Source of the DNA: Vitellaria paradoxa
Taxonomy: Eukaryota > Streptophyta > Magnoliopsida > Ericales > Sapotaceae
Assembly: GCA_019916065.1 (NCBI GenBank)
Contig: CM034238.1
Coordinates: 28,507,246-28,571,245 of the forward strand
Length of the DNA stretch: 64,000 nucleotides
Direction: 5' to 3'
Shown: positions 57,301 through 64,000 of the stretch, piece after piece
Position numbering within the stretch: the stretch's first letter is position 1
Layout of the letters: each line of letters starts with the position of its first letter
Notes under the pieces: generated by a model
The model's input: only the letters and a program-made list of their open reading frames with translations
Databases searched by the model: none
Told to the model about the DNA's origin: nothing
Position numbers and translations under genes: made by a program

Positions 57301-58981
57301 GTGTAAAACATGCTGAATGGAATCATTATAACTGTAGTTAGTGAACTTGATGTTGAGGAAGAATGGTCATGCCTTACTCCCAAGATTTGTTCACCGGTGA
57401 TCTTCCTAACTTGATAGCAAACACATCAATCCAAGCTTAAAAAGAAGCAGAGAATATGGTCAGAAGATTGGTTATTAACGGCTTTCTGACCCTAACACCC
57501 ACCCCACTACACACTGGCTTTTAAGTGCTTCGTGACCACACACCCACAAAGAAACCATGTTAAAGATTTCAAAGTAAAAACAGCTAGCTTTATTAAATAA
57601 TGTAGAAACCAAAGGTGGGACTAAGATGTCATCAATGAAGGCACCAGAAAGCTAATCAGCAAACAACTTAGCATTCTACAGCAGATGATTACAAAGATAT
57701 TGCCAACTTATTAAAATGAAAGAAAGGCAACAAGAAGTTGAAGTCTCACCAAAACGCTTGCCCACAAATGCAGCTCACCAGGTTGCAACCACCATTCTTC
57801 TCCACAGGTTTGTGACACTTGGGACAAGGTTTCGTATGAACTGTAATCCAATTAACTGTTTCTGATTCATCATGACACTTCTTGGTCCAGAGCTCCCACA
57901 TCAAACATGAACATGGAGAGTGTGTTTCAGCTAAACAGCTGAAACAGAACTGTAAACCACAAGAACATTCAACCTCACAACATTCATCATCATCAATGCG
58001 AATTGCATTCCCACAATGAGGAGTGCTTGGGCACCACTTAACCATTTTATTATCCTCAATATATGATTCAAGAAGAAAACGATCAAATTTCTCAGCTAAA
58101 TCAGGGTGCCTTTTACTAACAAGATGTCTGACAATAGCTTCACCACAAATAGCATTACATTTGTGTGCCATGCACCTAATACGCTTACTCTGACCCTCAT
58201 TGATTTTCACAATAAAATGCTCTGTCCAACCTAAAAGCAAGAAAATAAAAAACATAAACAATAGAACCCTATGTAATCAGTAATACTGTGTCCAGCATGG
58301 TAATGAAGCACATTTTCAAGAATTTATAATAACTAAAAATATAGAAACTATATCTTGCAATAAACATTATGTTAAAAAAAAAAATCAAGTAGATGTAATT
58401 CAAAAAGAATCAGAGGCACATACATGTAGACATATTTATCCTGGATTAAAGGCTAATATTATCATCTAAAAGTAGAAGTTCTTTGGGTTTGTGCACTGAA
58501 GTGACTTATAAGCTGTCTCTGGTTTCTGCAATAAAGCAAGGTACCCAGCAGACAGAAGAAAAATGCTTACAATTATTGCAAAAGCTATGGCCACAATCCA
58601 TTTTTGCCACCTCAGTACCAGGAACATCCTCCATACAGATATTGCACATTACTACAGATGAAAATGATGAGTCGAGATCACTATTTTCAACCATAGTCAC
58701 ACCAGCTTCAGTGAACAAGCAATCTTTTCCCTTCTCCACAAGCACGGCAAACAACTTCTCCACATCCCAGCGGTAATGAATAAGCAGAGTCCTGGCATGG
58801 TGTTCTCTTAGAGACAGCAAGTCCATGACTCTACCCAAATCTTCCCTCTACAAAAATGTGAATTGACCAAAAGTCTCTCTTCTGAAAAAAAGTTAAGATA
58901 TATTCAAAACACCAGCAAAAGAAACTAAGATTTTATTTTCCTTTTTACCTGTGCAGCCAAAAGGGATTCTTTTGTAATTAC
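27256..58981 (-). CDS. ARI: ARIADNE-type RBR E3 ubiquitin ligase (ARI1/2/3 group), 5' exon(s) missing
   Basis: RBR ligases take ubiquitin from an E2 via RING1 onto a Rcat cysteine, then onto a substrate. Exons are 58949-58981, 58571-58847, 57750-58230, 55556-56104, 55312-55478 and 27256-27371, joined by GT/AG with all phases matching (1623 nt, 540 codons plus stop). Domains in order: ARI N-terminal [28 protein letters not shown]1 [10 protein letters not shown]...[13 protein letters not shown]; Rcat [19 protein letters not shown] with the catalytic Cys in GGCN; Ariadne domain ([23 protein letters not shown] to [16 protein letters not shown]); and a Ser/Lys-rich tail ending [12 protein letters not shown]. 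No stops, so it appears functional. The start-codon exon, normally an acidic stretch, was not found and probably lies beyond 64 kb. The last intron is 27,940 bp and filled with nested TEs. Confidence 0.88.
28160..28338 (-). repeat. LTR of a decayed copia element ('copia-4')
   Basis: On the minus strand it starts TGTTAGGGTAATTATAATAT and ends TTTTCCTCAACA (179 bp). It is preceded by a polypurine-like GATTTTGAGGGTCAG. This is the 3' LTR; the 5' LTR was not seen in the window. Confidence 0.65.
28339..28750 (-). pseudogene. copia-4 pol C-terminus (RNase H) fragment
   Basis: The minus strand in mixed frames reads [17 protein letters not shown], matching the copia RNase [20 protein letters not shown] block. 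It then reads [14 protein letters not shown], matching ADILTK.L, just before the LTR. Further upstream [17 protein letters not shown] resembles SSAEAEYRAMAAS. It is a heavily shifted remnant. Confidence 0.6.
28751..29179. other. Unassigned intronic stretch
   Basis: No coding match. The TCGGCC/TTGGCCGATAT motif recurs several times (28768, 28861, 29047, 29062), perhaps part of an unidentified repeat. Confidence 0.35.
29180..30511 (-). mobile_element. L1-type LINE ('LINE-1'), 3' half: RT C-terminus and zf-RVT
   Basis: The minus strand reads, in decaying frames, [19 protein letters not shown], then [14 protein letters not shown] (L1 RT 'thumb' [14 protein letters not shown]), [55 protein letters not shown], and a zf-RVT end with [19 protein letters not shown]. 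It continues directly from the part at 50157-54480 once the intervening insert is removed. The 3' end near 29.18 kb is approximate and no poly-A tail was identified. It cannot be active. Confidence 0.75.
30512..30649 (-). repeat. copia-2 3' LTR, distal part (split by gypsy)
   Basis: 138 bp aligned to 49973-50110 of the copia-2 5' LTR (shared GAATGAGAAAGCTTCACACC). The rest of this LTR is at 45025-45075. 138 + 51 minus the 5-bp TSD gives 184 bp, identical to the 5' LTR length. Confidence 0.8.
30650..31102 (+). repeat. gypsy 5' LTR (453 bp)
   Basis: Homologous to 44396-45024. It lacks two blocks (roughly 50 and 130 bp) that are present in the right LTR, so it carries deletions (or the right LTR has insertions). 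Confidence 0.8.
31103..31232 (+). pseudogene. gypsy leader and first codons of gag
   Basis: The PBS-like region is followed by ATG at 31198. The codons [11 protein letters not shown] lead to the copia-1 insertion at 31232 and resume in the same frame at 36258 (codon completed with C, then MERQMAKMM). Copia-1 therefore hit gag about 12 codons from its start. Confidence 0.65.
31233..31527 (+). repeat. copia-1 5' LTR with 43-bp internal duplication
   Basis: The first 43 bp (TGTTGAGAATCATGTC...CCTGATT) are repeated in tandem right after with a few changes, so the terminus motif occurs twice. A TATAAAAG box lies near 31454, the likely Pol II promoter of the element. Confidence 0.85.
31641..32528 (+). 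pseudogene. copia-1 gag
   Basis: The start MSEISKS at 31641 was chosen over the upstream ATG at 31584 because it resembles other copia gag starts. The UBN2-type region follows ([43 protein letters not shown], ..[16 protein letters not shown]). The zinc knuckle CDFCNKP-stop-HTRETC is cut by TGA at 32473-32475. The expected Arg codon CGA would need one C-to-T change at a CpG. The frame reopens and continues into the protease. Confidence 0.85.
32529..33566 (+). pseudogene. copia-1 protease and integrase N-terminal part
   Basis: Protease active site [12 protein letters not shown] is intact. GAG-pre-integrase has [10 protein letters not shown] and [11 protein letters not shown] (HHCC zinc site). 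The integrase core start [10 protein letters not shown]...[14 protein letters not shown] is present, with the second catalytic Asp in [10 protein letters not shown]. The frame is lost in an 8-T run at 33557-33564, where one extra base gives a TAA. Removing one T in reading restores the match to the following ORF. Confidence 0.88.
33567..34860 (+). pseudogene. copia-1 integrase C-terminal part and RT N-terminal part
   Basis: [24 protein letters not shown] contains the integrase Glu. The SAPRAF-like chromosomal region follows ([39 protein letters not shown]). RT begins at about 34500 ([65 protein letters not shown]). A stop TAA at 34858-34860 replaces the expected Glu codon GAA in LEEEVF. Confidence 0.88.
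34861..35622 (+). pseudogene. copia-1 RT C-terminal part and RNase H start
   Basis: In frame after the stop: [23 protein letters not shown] then TAG at 34963-34965 in place of Trp, then [11 protein letters not shown] (catalytic YVDD intact) and [21 protein letters not shown]. RNase H begins with [17 protein letters not shown] and stops abruptly at 35622. Confidence 0.88.
35627..35950 (+). pseudogene. copia-1 RNase H C-terminal part
   Basis: [13 protein letters not shown]...[31 protein letters not shown] and [11 protein letters not shown] complete the RNase H. About 30 residues expected between RSTSGY and this block (the VTWRSKKQ..VARSSAEAE region) are missing, so a deletion of roughly 90-110 bp with a frame change removed part of the catalytic domain. 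Confidence 0.85.
35958..36252 (+). repeat. copia-1 3' LTR
   Basis: Same length as the 5' LTR (295 bp), with about 20 hand-counted differences, many of them transitions. It is preceded by the polypurine tract at 35949-35957. Confidence 0.88.
36258..37760 (+). pseudogene. gypsy gag (broken)
   Basis: It resumes after copia-1 with MERQMAKMM, then a spacer, then the Retrotrans_gag core ([104 protein letters not shown]). Stops and frameshifts occur at about 36330, 36717, 36954 and 37000 and after 37322. Many fit C-to-T or G-to-A changes. No zinc knuckle was recognised with certainty. Confidence 0.8.
37930..38526 (+). pseudogene. gypsy aspartic protease
   Basis: The frame [13 protein letters not shown]...[48 protein letters not shown] matches the protease of Tat/Athila-type gypsy elements. 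The D-S/T-G site just upstream is damaged (NSGV, with a stop before the Met at 38002). Confidence 0.8.
38560..39430 (+). pseudogene. gypsy reverse transcriptase (broken)
   Basis: Reading across frames gives [30 protein letters not shown], [26 protein letters not shown], and YEDDMLIKS in place of Y-x-DD. It then reads [30 protein letters not shown]. Numerous TAG/TAA codons lie where Gln or Trp is expected. Confidence 0.8.
39431..40550 (+). pseudogene. gypsy RNase H plus second RNase H-like domain (broken)
   Basis: The first RNase H region is at about 39500-39900 ([23 protein letters not shown]). The second, LNVDGPF...[41 protein letters not shown]...WSDS...[16 protein letters not shown], is the extra RNase H typical of Tat-lineage elements. 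Stops at 40132 and about 40155 replace Gln codons. Confidence 0.75.
40551..41700 (+). pseudogene. gypsy integrase (broken)
   Basis: Across frames: [44 protein letters not shown], and QANGQ region; then [12 protein letters not shown] and [29 protein letters not shown] near the C-terminus, all in typical gypsy integrase order. There is at least one stop in nearly every 100 bp. Confidence 0.75.
41728..42130 (+). repeat. ~107-bp tandem repeat in gypsy 3' region
   Basis: Units begin with GYTCRGTTCACGTGACC-like sequence at about 41728, 41834, 41941 and 42049. Each holds the palindrome TTCACGTGACC (with a CACGTG core), a GGCTCA..TGGC..A block and GCTCACRAGACCAATGCC. Tandem repeats between pol and the 3' LTR are known in Tat/Ogre elements. 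Confidence 0.8.
42560..43700 (-). pseudogene. Antisense coiled-coil ORF inside the gypsy element
   Basis: On the strand opposite to gag-pol: [94 protein letters not shown]..., ending TQSKDLVA and a stop near 42556. It is charged and heptad-like. Tat-lineage elements often carry an additional, sometimes antisense, ORF between pol and the 3' LTR. It is interrupted by frameshifts, and its start and upstream part (43.1-43.7 kb) are unclear. Confidence 0.6.
43701..44395. other. gypsy 3' untranslated region and polypurine tract
   Basis: No convincing ORF. It ends with AGATCAGGGGAATCGGGG (44375-44392), the polypurine tract directly before the right LTR. Confidence 0.55.
44396..45024 (+). repeat. 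gypsy 3' LTR (629 bp)
   Basis: Longer copy of the LTR; it starts TAATATAGGG and ends GATTTATCA. It contains a (TA)n microsatellite (44821-44840) inside a block absent from the left LTR. Confidence 0.8.
45076..46420 (-). pseudogene. copia-2 reverse transcriptase and RNase H remnants
   Basis: The minus strand across frames reads [18 protein letters not shown] and VYMEQ..FVAQGES (RT), then [13 protein letters not shown] and [14 protein letters not shown] (RNase H side), ending LGMYDIYAPA-like ([10 protein letters not shown]) just before the polypurine AAGGGAAG and the LTR. Many stops. Confidence 0.75.
46786..47420 (-). pseudogene. copia-2 integrase remnants
   Basis: [44 protein letters not shown] matches the integrase D...E region (normally SDNA.EY..., QQNGVAERKN). 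The catalytic Glu is replaced (AKRMN). [14 protein letters not shown] is the segment after it. Confidence 0.8.
47421..47910 (-). pseudogene. copia-2 protease and GAG-pre-integrase remnants
   Basis: Protease C-terminal half [16 protein letters not shown]...[16 protein letters not shown] and the following [21 protein letters not shown] segment, then the [16 protein letters not shown] zinc region. The protease active-site part is not intact. Confidence 0.75.
48000..48400 (-). pseudogene. copia-2 gag remnant
   Basis: [36 protein letters not shown] matches the gag UBN2 segment (FL.GL...Y..VR.QIL....LPS...A...V). The rest of gag upstream is replaced or lost near the 48415 insertion. Confidence 0.75.
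48415..49118. mobile_element. Unclassified AT-rich element with AACCGAACC-type flanks
   Basis: Both sides carry multiple copies of AACC/GGTT CGGTT words (left 48460-48630, right 48940-49110). They surround a core that is almost pure A/T (48630-48940). It interrupts the leader/gag of copia-2. True ends and TSD were not resolved. Confidence 0.35.
49119..49960 (-). other. copia-2 leader region
   Basis: Lies between the PBS and gag. It contains repeated GATGA and GAAGCTTC words. Open frames in it have no family signature. Confidence 0.4.
49973..50156 (-). repeat. copia-2 5' LTR (184 bp)
   Basis: Minus-strand start TGTTGTAGGTATGATTGTTG; end TTGACG (probably CA originally). It aligns over its whole length with the split 3' LTR (30512-30649 + 45025-45075). 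Confidence 0.8.
50157..54480 (-). mobile_element. L1-type LINE ('LINE-1'), 5' half: ORF1, endonuclease and RT N-terminal part
   Basis: From 3' to 5' on the + strand: RT ADDSMIF-like [16 protein letters not shown] (about 50190-50250), [27 protein letters not shown] (51.5-51.65 kb), the linker [16 protein letters not shown] (51.8 kb), endonuclease end [13 protein letters not shown] (about 52160) and DFSWS/SIDLP (52.3 kb). A cysteine-poor ORF1/DUF4283-like region follows to about 54.4 kb. Each is a plant L1 hallmark. Stops are frequent. It joins 29180-30511 exactly where copia-2 is inserted. Confidence 0.75.
54481..55311. other. LINE 5' boundary and intron start of ARI
   Basis: It contains C-run/A-run tracts (54511-54535 and about 54700-54727), a polymorphism-prone feature. 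The LINE 5' end is somewhere here. No ARI exon was found between 54.5 and 55.31 kb. Confidence 0.4.
55312..55478 (-). CDS. ARI: ARI exon: end of Ariadne domain
   Basis: TTGCAG acceptor, then [41 protein letters not shown]... to STNG and the donor GTAAGC. If the donor is not used, translation adds KLF and stops at 55298, giving a tail-less protein. Phases fit both neighbours. Confidence 0.9.
55556..56104 (-). CDS. ARI: ARI exon: Rcat end and Ariadne domain
   Basis: Completes [15 protein letters not shown] of the Rcat zinc site. It then has the long helical Ariadne domain ([95 protein letters not shown]). The donor is AAAAT|GTTAGT. This domain autoinhibits the Rcat cysteine in animal homologues and is the binding site for neddylated cullins (family knowledge). 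Confidence 0.9.
56105..57749 (-). other. ARI: ARI intron (1,645 bp)
   Basis: No element or ORF of note. The stretch is less repetitive than the giant intron. ORF-like frames at 56771-56995 have no signature. Confidence 0.6.
57750..58230 (-). CDS. ARI: ARI exon: RING1 end, IBR and Rcat start
   Basis: Starts [37 protein letters not shown], then IBR ([45 protein letters not shown]) and Rcat [25 protein letters not shown]. All zinc Cys/His and the catalytic Cys are present. The donor is GTTTTG|GTGAGA. Confidence 0.92.
58231..58570 (-). other. ARI: ARI intron (340 bp)
   Basis: GTAAGC...TTTTAG, no feature inside. Confidence 0.7.
58571..58847 (-). CDS. ARI: ARI exon: N-terminal UBA-like region and RING1
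   Basis: [54 protein letters not shown] is the UBA-like helix set before RING1. It is followed by [25 protein letters not shown] (E2-binding RING1). The acceptor is TTTGTAG. The Met at 58838 is internal, not the start of the protein. Confidence 0.92.
58949..58981 (-). CDS. ARI: ARI 33-nt micro-exon
   Basis: Encodes [11 protein letters not shown] between TTTGCAG and GTAAAA, phase 0 on both sides. The same peptide precedes REDL in plant ARI1/2-group proteins, which supports this very short exon. Confidence 0.85.
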
Positions 58982-59368
58982 CTGCAAAGGCCCAAAAAGA
59001 ATTTAAAACGTATGGTGAGCATCACAAACTGGTATAGAAAAGCAAATAATAGGCATTTTACAATCCCCAAATAACTCCGCTTATGCATACTCAATGTTTA
59101 TTTTGACGTAGCCAGTCCAAAGCCCACATAAAGGAGGTGTATTACAGTAGATTAACGGTCAGTATAAAACATAATCACTTCCTATGAATATACATCTAAG
59201 TGAGAATTTGACTGGGGCATTCATACTTGCAAGCATCGAATCTAGATGTAGTGAAAAATAGGCAAGGGTTTGTTAGGGCATTCTCTCAAAGAGATGTGCC
59301 ACATTAGCGATCAGGTGCGATGAGAAGCGACAATGATTGACATGCAATATTGTTTATTTCTATAGCCT
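58982..59368 (-). other. ARI: Part of ARI upstream intron
   Basis: No exon recognised. The intron continues through the LINE-2 insertion and probably past the window edge. Confidence 0.5.
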
Positions 59369-60040
59369 TTTTTTTTTTTTTTTTTGAAAAGATAAGTAAG
59401 ATTTTATTACTGGCATCGAAAAGATGCCACGGACAAAACAAATTACATCGATTCCTTTCTTATTTCATACTTTCTATGAAAATCAGAAAAGAACTAAGAT
59501 CAATCTCTTTTCCATCCTCCACCCAACTAAACAAACAAGAAAGAAATACACTTTTGGAATGCAAATAGTCCTTTCTGAGTTTTAGAATATTCTCCTATTG
59601 CGTTCCTTCCAGATCAACCAAAAAAGGCAATACGGGATTATGTTCCATATCTTCCTCTTTCTCCTGCCCATAGGCTGTCCCCACCAAGCTAGAAAAAAAT
59701 TTTTTAAACCTATGGGAAAACACATTTGAACTCCAAAACAAGAAAGAATCATGCTCCAAATATCAATTACCCAAACACAGTGGATGAGCAAATGATCAAT
59801 AGATTCCTCCTGTCTTAGACATAATGGACGCCTGTTAACTATAGCATAACCCCGTCGCTTAAGATTGTCCATTGTCAAAATCCTTCCCCTAACCGCACAC
59901 CAGGTGAAAAAGATGACTCTTGTAGGTACTGGAGCCTTCCATAATTTAGCATGTCCATTACATGCTTTTATTCGCATTTGGCTTATATTTACAGACGGAA
60001 TTATATTTTGTTGCATAATGGGGTGATTGTTCAATCTTAA
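59369..60040 (-). mobile_element. 5'-truncated LINE ('LINE-2') with poly-A tail
   Basis: A minus-strand open frame (59582-60034) encodes the zf-RVT end of an L1 pol: AKLWKAPVPTRVIFFTWCAVRGRILTMDNLKRRGYAIVNRRPLC, ESIDHLLIHCVWVIDIWSMI, FWLIWKERNRRIF. It is followed by a 3' UTR and a poly-A tract (T17 at 59369-59385 on +). Typical dead-on-arrival insertion. The 450-bp frame is still open, so it is younger than LINE-1. TSD not resolved. Confidence 0.75.
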
Positions 60041-62180
60041 GTCTTAACAGACATATCTATTGCAAATGAATATCCAATGATGCAAAGAAGGTGACGCCCC
60101 GGTGAATTGGAAGCCAAAAGCGCAAGTGAAGTGGTCAAAAGAACTCTACAAGATCTCTTCAGAATTTTGTTGAGCATATGGTGTGCACATAAAAAGACAC
60201 ATCTCATGAGATATCCAAGCAACCCCGACCACACTCGTGCAGCCTAATTGTAACCCAAGACAAGCCCAAGGCCAAGGGAATGCCAAAAAGACAAGTCAAG
60301 ATCTAGAAATTATATCTCAGGCTAAGCAAGACAACACCGAGGCCATAACTCTTTCAAGTTAAGCCAAGACAATGAAAAAGCCTCCCAAGCACTAAAAGAA
60401 ACATCCAGGGCATGCACAAGTTATCCCCAAGTAGCCCCAAGTTCATATCAAGACAATTTCCTCATTTGAGAATTTTATGAACATTTGGTGTGAATTAAAG
60501 AAGTCAGCCTCATGACCATGCCAAAGCCCAGTCAAGACTTCCCAAGGCAAGCCAAAGCATGCTTGATTCATTCCACAAGGCCCAAGCCTTTTCAAGCTAA
60601 AATAGTCCCTAGGCCAAAACAGCTCCATAGCATCAAGTCAGCACTACCACAGCCATGACAGCAGCGCAGACAGTAGCCCAGCAGCAGCAAGGGGTGAGCA
60701 TGCGCACAAAGACACCTTCAGGCACCAGGACATGCCCGGACATGCCATCTTGACAGCCCTCAGTGCACGGAAAAGAAGTCCAGATGCGCACAGACACTGC
60801 TGCATCTGTACGCGAGTGTCAGGCCTGTGTCCCACGTCCTTCAACCCCAAACCAAGAGTGTCCCACATGAAGAAGCCACCCAACCTGCCATGTCTCGCAC
60901 GATGAAGTTGGCCAACCTGCTGTGTCCGGCACTCTTTCAGCCATTTTTTGGAAATTTCAGGGCTTCCAGCTCCAGTCAGCCACATACCAGCTTGCAACCC
61001 ATGTTCCAGGCTTCCAGCTGTATGCTGGGGCTATTTTTGACAACTATTGCCTATAAATACTGCCTTAGGCCTTGGGAAATTGTTACACTTGATTCCTAAG
61101 CATAATTCATCCTCCTCCCATTCTATTTTCTCCTCTCCCTCCTCTCCTAAATTTCTTTTCTTTTTAATTAAAATAGTGCTTATATTTTTGAAGATTGTTT
61201 GAATATATATCTTGCAATCCCACATTGCAAGAGGTAGGTTTTAAATTATTGCCTTCCCCCTCTCTCAATCCCTTTCTACTCCATCTTGTTCTTTAAATTA
61301 GGTTTAATTTCAATTGCAATTTCATTTTCAATCTTCATTGTAATCAAGAGACCAATAAAAATTTCAATTATTTGTTCTTAGTTTAAATTTCTTTATTGCT
61401 TAAAGTAGTATTAGATTTGCATTTCATTGTCTTATTTGGTCAACATGATTGTTGGCTGAAGTTCCCCCTTCGTTCCAAATCAATAAAAATGATTTGTTGA
61501 GGTGAGGTGGTTGAGCATGCAAGTTCTCTAATTCAAGATCTAAAAATTGGGTGTAAAATAACTACGTAGGGATTTCAATATTGAAATCACCTAACAATGT
61601 TATAGTTAGGTTAGTGATTCATAGCTTCCAATTTCACGTAACCCTAAACCTAATTCCATGTCTTGTTAGGTTGAGCCAATCATCTCCAATCCTAAAAAAG
61701 TACAATTTTTCAACCCCATCAACTTCACTACCAAATCTTCAGATCCTTTATCACTAGGATTGGTAAAAGATTGAGACAAAAATAGCATGCTCAACTTACC
61801 TCACCAATATACCATAGCTGGAATTGAATTGGGGTCAAGTCTTTTAAATTCAAGTATCTTATATTATTAATTAGTGCTTTTAAATTATTGTCTTTATATT
61901 ATTGCTTATTGTGTGGATGTTTTACATTTATGCTTTAAATTATTGTCTTTAATTTTTGTCTTGATTTTTTGGTTCTTATTCTTGTTCAAATCAAATCAAA
62001 CAAATGAATGAGATTTTTCCTTCCCAGTAAAATTGACCTAATTTCACTTGTCACCTAAAGTCATCACCCAAACTCTTAAAATTTAATATTGGATCTAATT
62101 CATTGTGGACTTGACCCGAACTTAACCGGATTTTATTTTGCCACAATTGACCACTACACTTGAGGGCAACAAGCAAACAA
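60041..62180. other. Unassigned GC-richer repeat with TATA-like promoter, LTR-like
   Basis: 60.05-61.03 kb is clearly GC-richer than its surroundings. At 61050-61060 comes CTATAAATACTGCC, then pyrimidine-rich leader sequence (61.1-61.3 kb). ATTTTGTTGAGCATATGGTG at 60173 and ATTTTATGAACATTTGGTG at 60473 are related internal repeats. It looks like an LTR or a non-coding element. No partner LTR or pol was found. ORFs in it (60644-60997, 60827-61099) carry no family signature. Confidence 0.35.
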
Positions 62181-64000
62181 TCTCTCCAAGTTAGGGGCAG
62201 ATGTGGGTAAAGAAGCTAGTCCAAGGTAGTAGGTTATGGACCACAACTTGGAATACAGGCTATAAGAGGAGTAAATATAGTTTGTGTATAAAAGCCTAGG
62301 TGGATATCATGAAAATCTGGAGAAATTAAAAATACTGATTTTAAACTTTGGTATTTGAGAAAAAATAGAAATGAGGTAGGTATCATTATTGATAGGTATC
62401 TCAAATACGATGTATCAAGTGTTCAAAGAATAGAGGATAGAATAATGTCTACTAAGTTTATACTTGGTGAAGAGATAGTGAACATTTAGTGCTTACAACC
62501 TCCATCTCAGACTAGCTAAAGTAACAAAGCGGCGCTTTTAGAAAAATATGGATGGATGTATTCAAGATATTAATGAGGAAAAAATCTTTATAAAAGGAGA
62601 TCTAAATGTGCATGTAGGGAAACACAATGAAGGTTTTGAGAGAGTACATGGGGGATATGAATTTGGTGATAGAAATAAGAAAGGTGAATCAATTTTAGAG
62701 TTTGGTATGGCATATGACTTAATATTAGAAATTACTTGTTTTAAAAAGACAGAGACTCATTTAATAACCTTAAAAAGCGGATATTATATTAATCAAATAG
62801 ATTTTTTTCCTTGTGAGAAAGGTCGATCGTGCTTCATGTAAGAATTGTCTGGTAATACCGGGTGAGAGTCTTACTACACAACATAGATTAGTAGTACTAA
62901 AATATACTCTCAAGAACAAAGTGGTGGAACCCAAAAGGAGAAGGGGGGGAAAAGTAGCTTGTAGGATAAAATGCTCTAGGAAAATGGAATTTAGATGATA
63001 ACATAAATATCATATAGAATTAAATAACTAAATGTATTAAATGAGTGGTTGTAAAGATATTATCTAAGAGAAAAGAACCATACTCAAAGGAGAGTTGATG
63101 GTGGACCACTAGAACCAATATTTCTTGGAATGTGGACAGTTTTGATTTATGGAACGAAAACAAGAACGTGGCACGCTTGTACTCTAAAATGCAATATGAT
63201 AGAAGGTAGGATTCTCATAGAGTGGTCATATTATTAAAATGTTTTGTTATATAAAAGTGATTTATTTAAAAAAAATTAAAAAAATAAAACAATATACAAA
63301 TTTATGAAACCAAGTGCAAATACGAATCTTTACTCGTTATTCATAAAAGCTTGAACTTATTGGTTGTCACACGATTTGTTATCTATTCACTATTTTCAAA
63401 AGCCTTCTCTAATGAAAATATAATATAAGCATAATCTTTTCGAATAGTTAAATTTAGTGCATTAAAACTTTAGTATACCATGCTCTAAAACATGTATCAA
63501 AACGTGGTTTGCATAGGCAATATGGTAGTGATTTTTGGTAACTATGGGTGGAACGGGAAGATATAAATAGCAATTAAGCTCAAGAGAGTGTTATAGGAAT
63601 TTCCTAAGTGTAAAGATGAGGTAGCATATGAAAGGTACAAATTGTCTGAAAAGGGTAATCAAAGAAGCTAGATATCTTTGATGTGGAAAGACCATCCTCA
63701 AAGGAGAATTAGCAGTGGAATAAAAAGGTACAAGTGATAATTTAGGCTATCAAGTACAAAACTTATAGTGCATCAACCTACATATGAAAAAGAATGCTAA
63801 GAGAAACAGAGAATAGATTATAGTTAATAATAGATGCGTCTCTCATTATGAGAAGGACGATTGTTCAATTCTCTCACAAAACCTTCGTCATCATAGAAGA
63901 AGAAGATGGTAGGTTTTCCGATTGTGGAGCGGTCTAAGGGGCACAAAAGGGATTTGGGCATGTTAGCAAACAAGATTATCTGGGTGGGGGTTGTCTCTAT
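62180..64000 (+). mobile_element. RTE-type non-LTR retrotransposon, 5' part, degenerate, runs off the window
   Basis: Endonuclease motifs in order: VGIIIDRYLKYDV..VQRIEDRIM, GDLNVHVGKHNEGFERVHGGYEFGDRNKKGESILEFGMAYDL, ETHLITLKSGYYINQIDFF, VIPGESLTTQHRLVVLKYTLKNK. These match the endonuclease of plant RTE LINEs often annotated 'craniofacial development protein 2-like'. Later pieces (KCKDEVAYERYKLSEKGNQ, about 63.62-63.68 kb) match the linker before the RT. Stops and frameshifts throughout; the RT itself lies beyond the window. Confidence 0.7.

Noticed and set aside
58231..58261. Extension of the ARI exon to an upstream Met ([16 protein letters not shown])
   Set aside because: These residues are translated intron; the acceptor TTTTAG at 58231 and the matching split Cys codon show the true exon start at 58230.
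60644..61099. Open frames in the GC-rich block
   Set aside because: Opposite-strand overlapping frames in repeat-like sequence; higher GC alone lengthens chance ORFs.
63840..63960. Possible ARI first exon on minus strand (acidic-looking YDDEG)
   Set aside because: No ATG context or donor fits and the + strand here follows the RTE element; the real first exon was not found.

Overview
This window is nuclear DNA of a eudicot plant. It is AT-rich and intron-containing, and more than half of it is transposable elements. It carries a TIR-NB-LRR disease-resistance gene (a class that monocots lack) and a plant ARIADNE-type RBR E3 ubiquitin ligase gene. I cannot name the species.

Layout. (1) 0.3-10.6 kb, + strand: a multi-exon TNL gene whose TIR 5' part is missing from the window. 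All splice phases fit, but a TGA replaces the usual Trp codon at 5778-5780, so it is called a pseudogene or at most a truncated TIR-NB gene. Its TIR/NB intron holds a decayed minus-strand Ty1/copia element, and another intron holds a dead copy of an LRR exon. (2) 11.0-26.5 kb: no host gene, but datable insertions. These are a 3.19-kb solo LTR (5-bp TSD ATATT) with a SINE inside it (14-bp TSD), a Helitron, a MULE (9-bp TSD), a TIR element built around a ~132-bp degenerate tandem array, and many small MITE-like elements. (3) 27.26-58.98 kb, minus strand: the ARI gene. Five exons sit at 55.3-59.0 kb. The exon with the C-terminal tail (DLNLPAE, an EAR-like motif) and the stop codon is at 27.26-27.37 kb. 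The last intron is therefore ~27.9 kb. The start-codon exon was not found and is probably beyond 64 kb.

The giant intron holds a four-level nest. A minus-strand L1-type LINE (29.2-30.5 and 50.2-54.5 kb) was split by a minus-strand copia element ('copia-2', two 184-bp LTRs). Its 3' LTR was split by a plus-strand Ty3/gypsy element of Tat-like build (30.65-45.02 kb). The first codons of that element's gag were split by a second, plus-strand copia element ('copia-1', 31233-36252, two 295-bp LTRs, TSD ACGGC). At each level the host frame or LTR lines up again once the younger insert is removed, so the order of events can be read directly. A further copia LTR/pol remnant lies at 28.16-28.75 kb.

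(4) 59.0-64.0 kb: upstream intron of ARI, with a 5'-truncated LINE (poly-A end), an unassigned GC-richer repeat with a TATA-like box, and the degenerate start of an RTE-type LINE running off the window.

The ARI coding sequence is the only one here that looks intact. All TE proteins carry stops or frameshifts. Exon ends were set by hand from splice consensus and frame, without transcript data.
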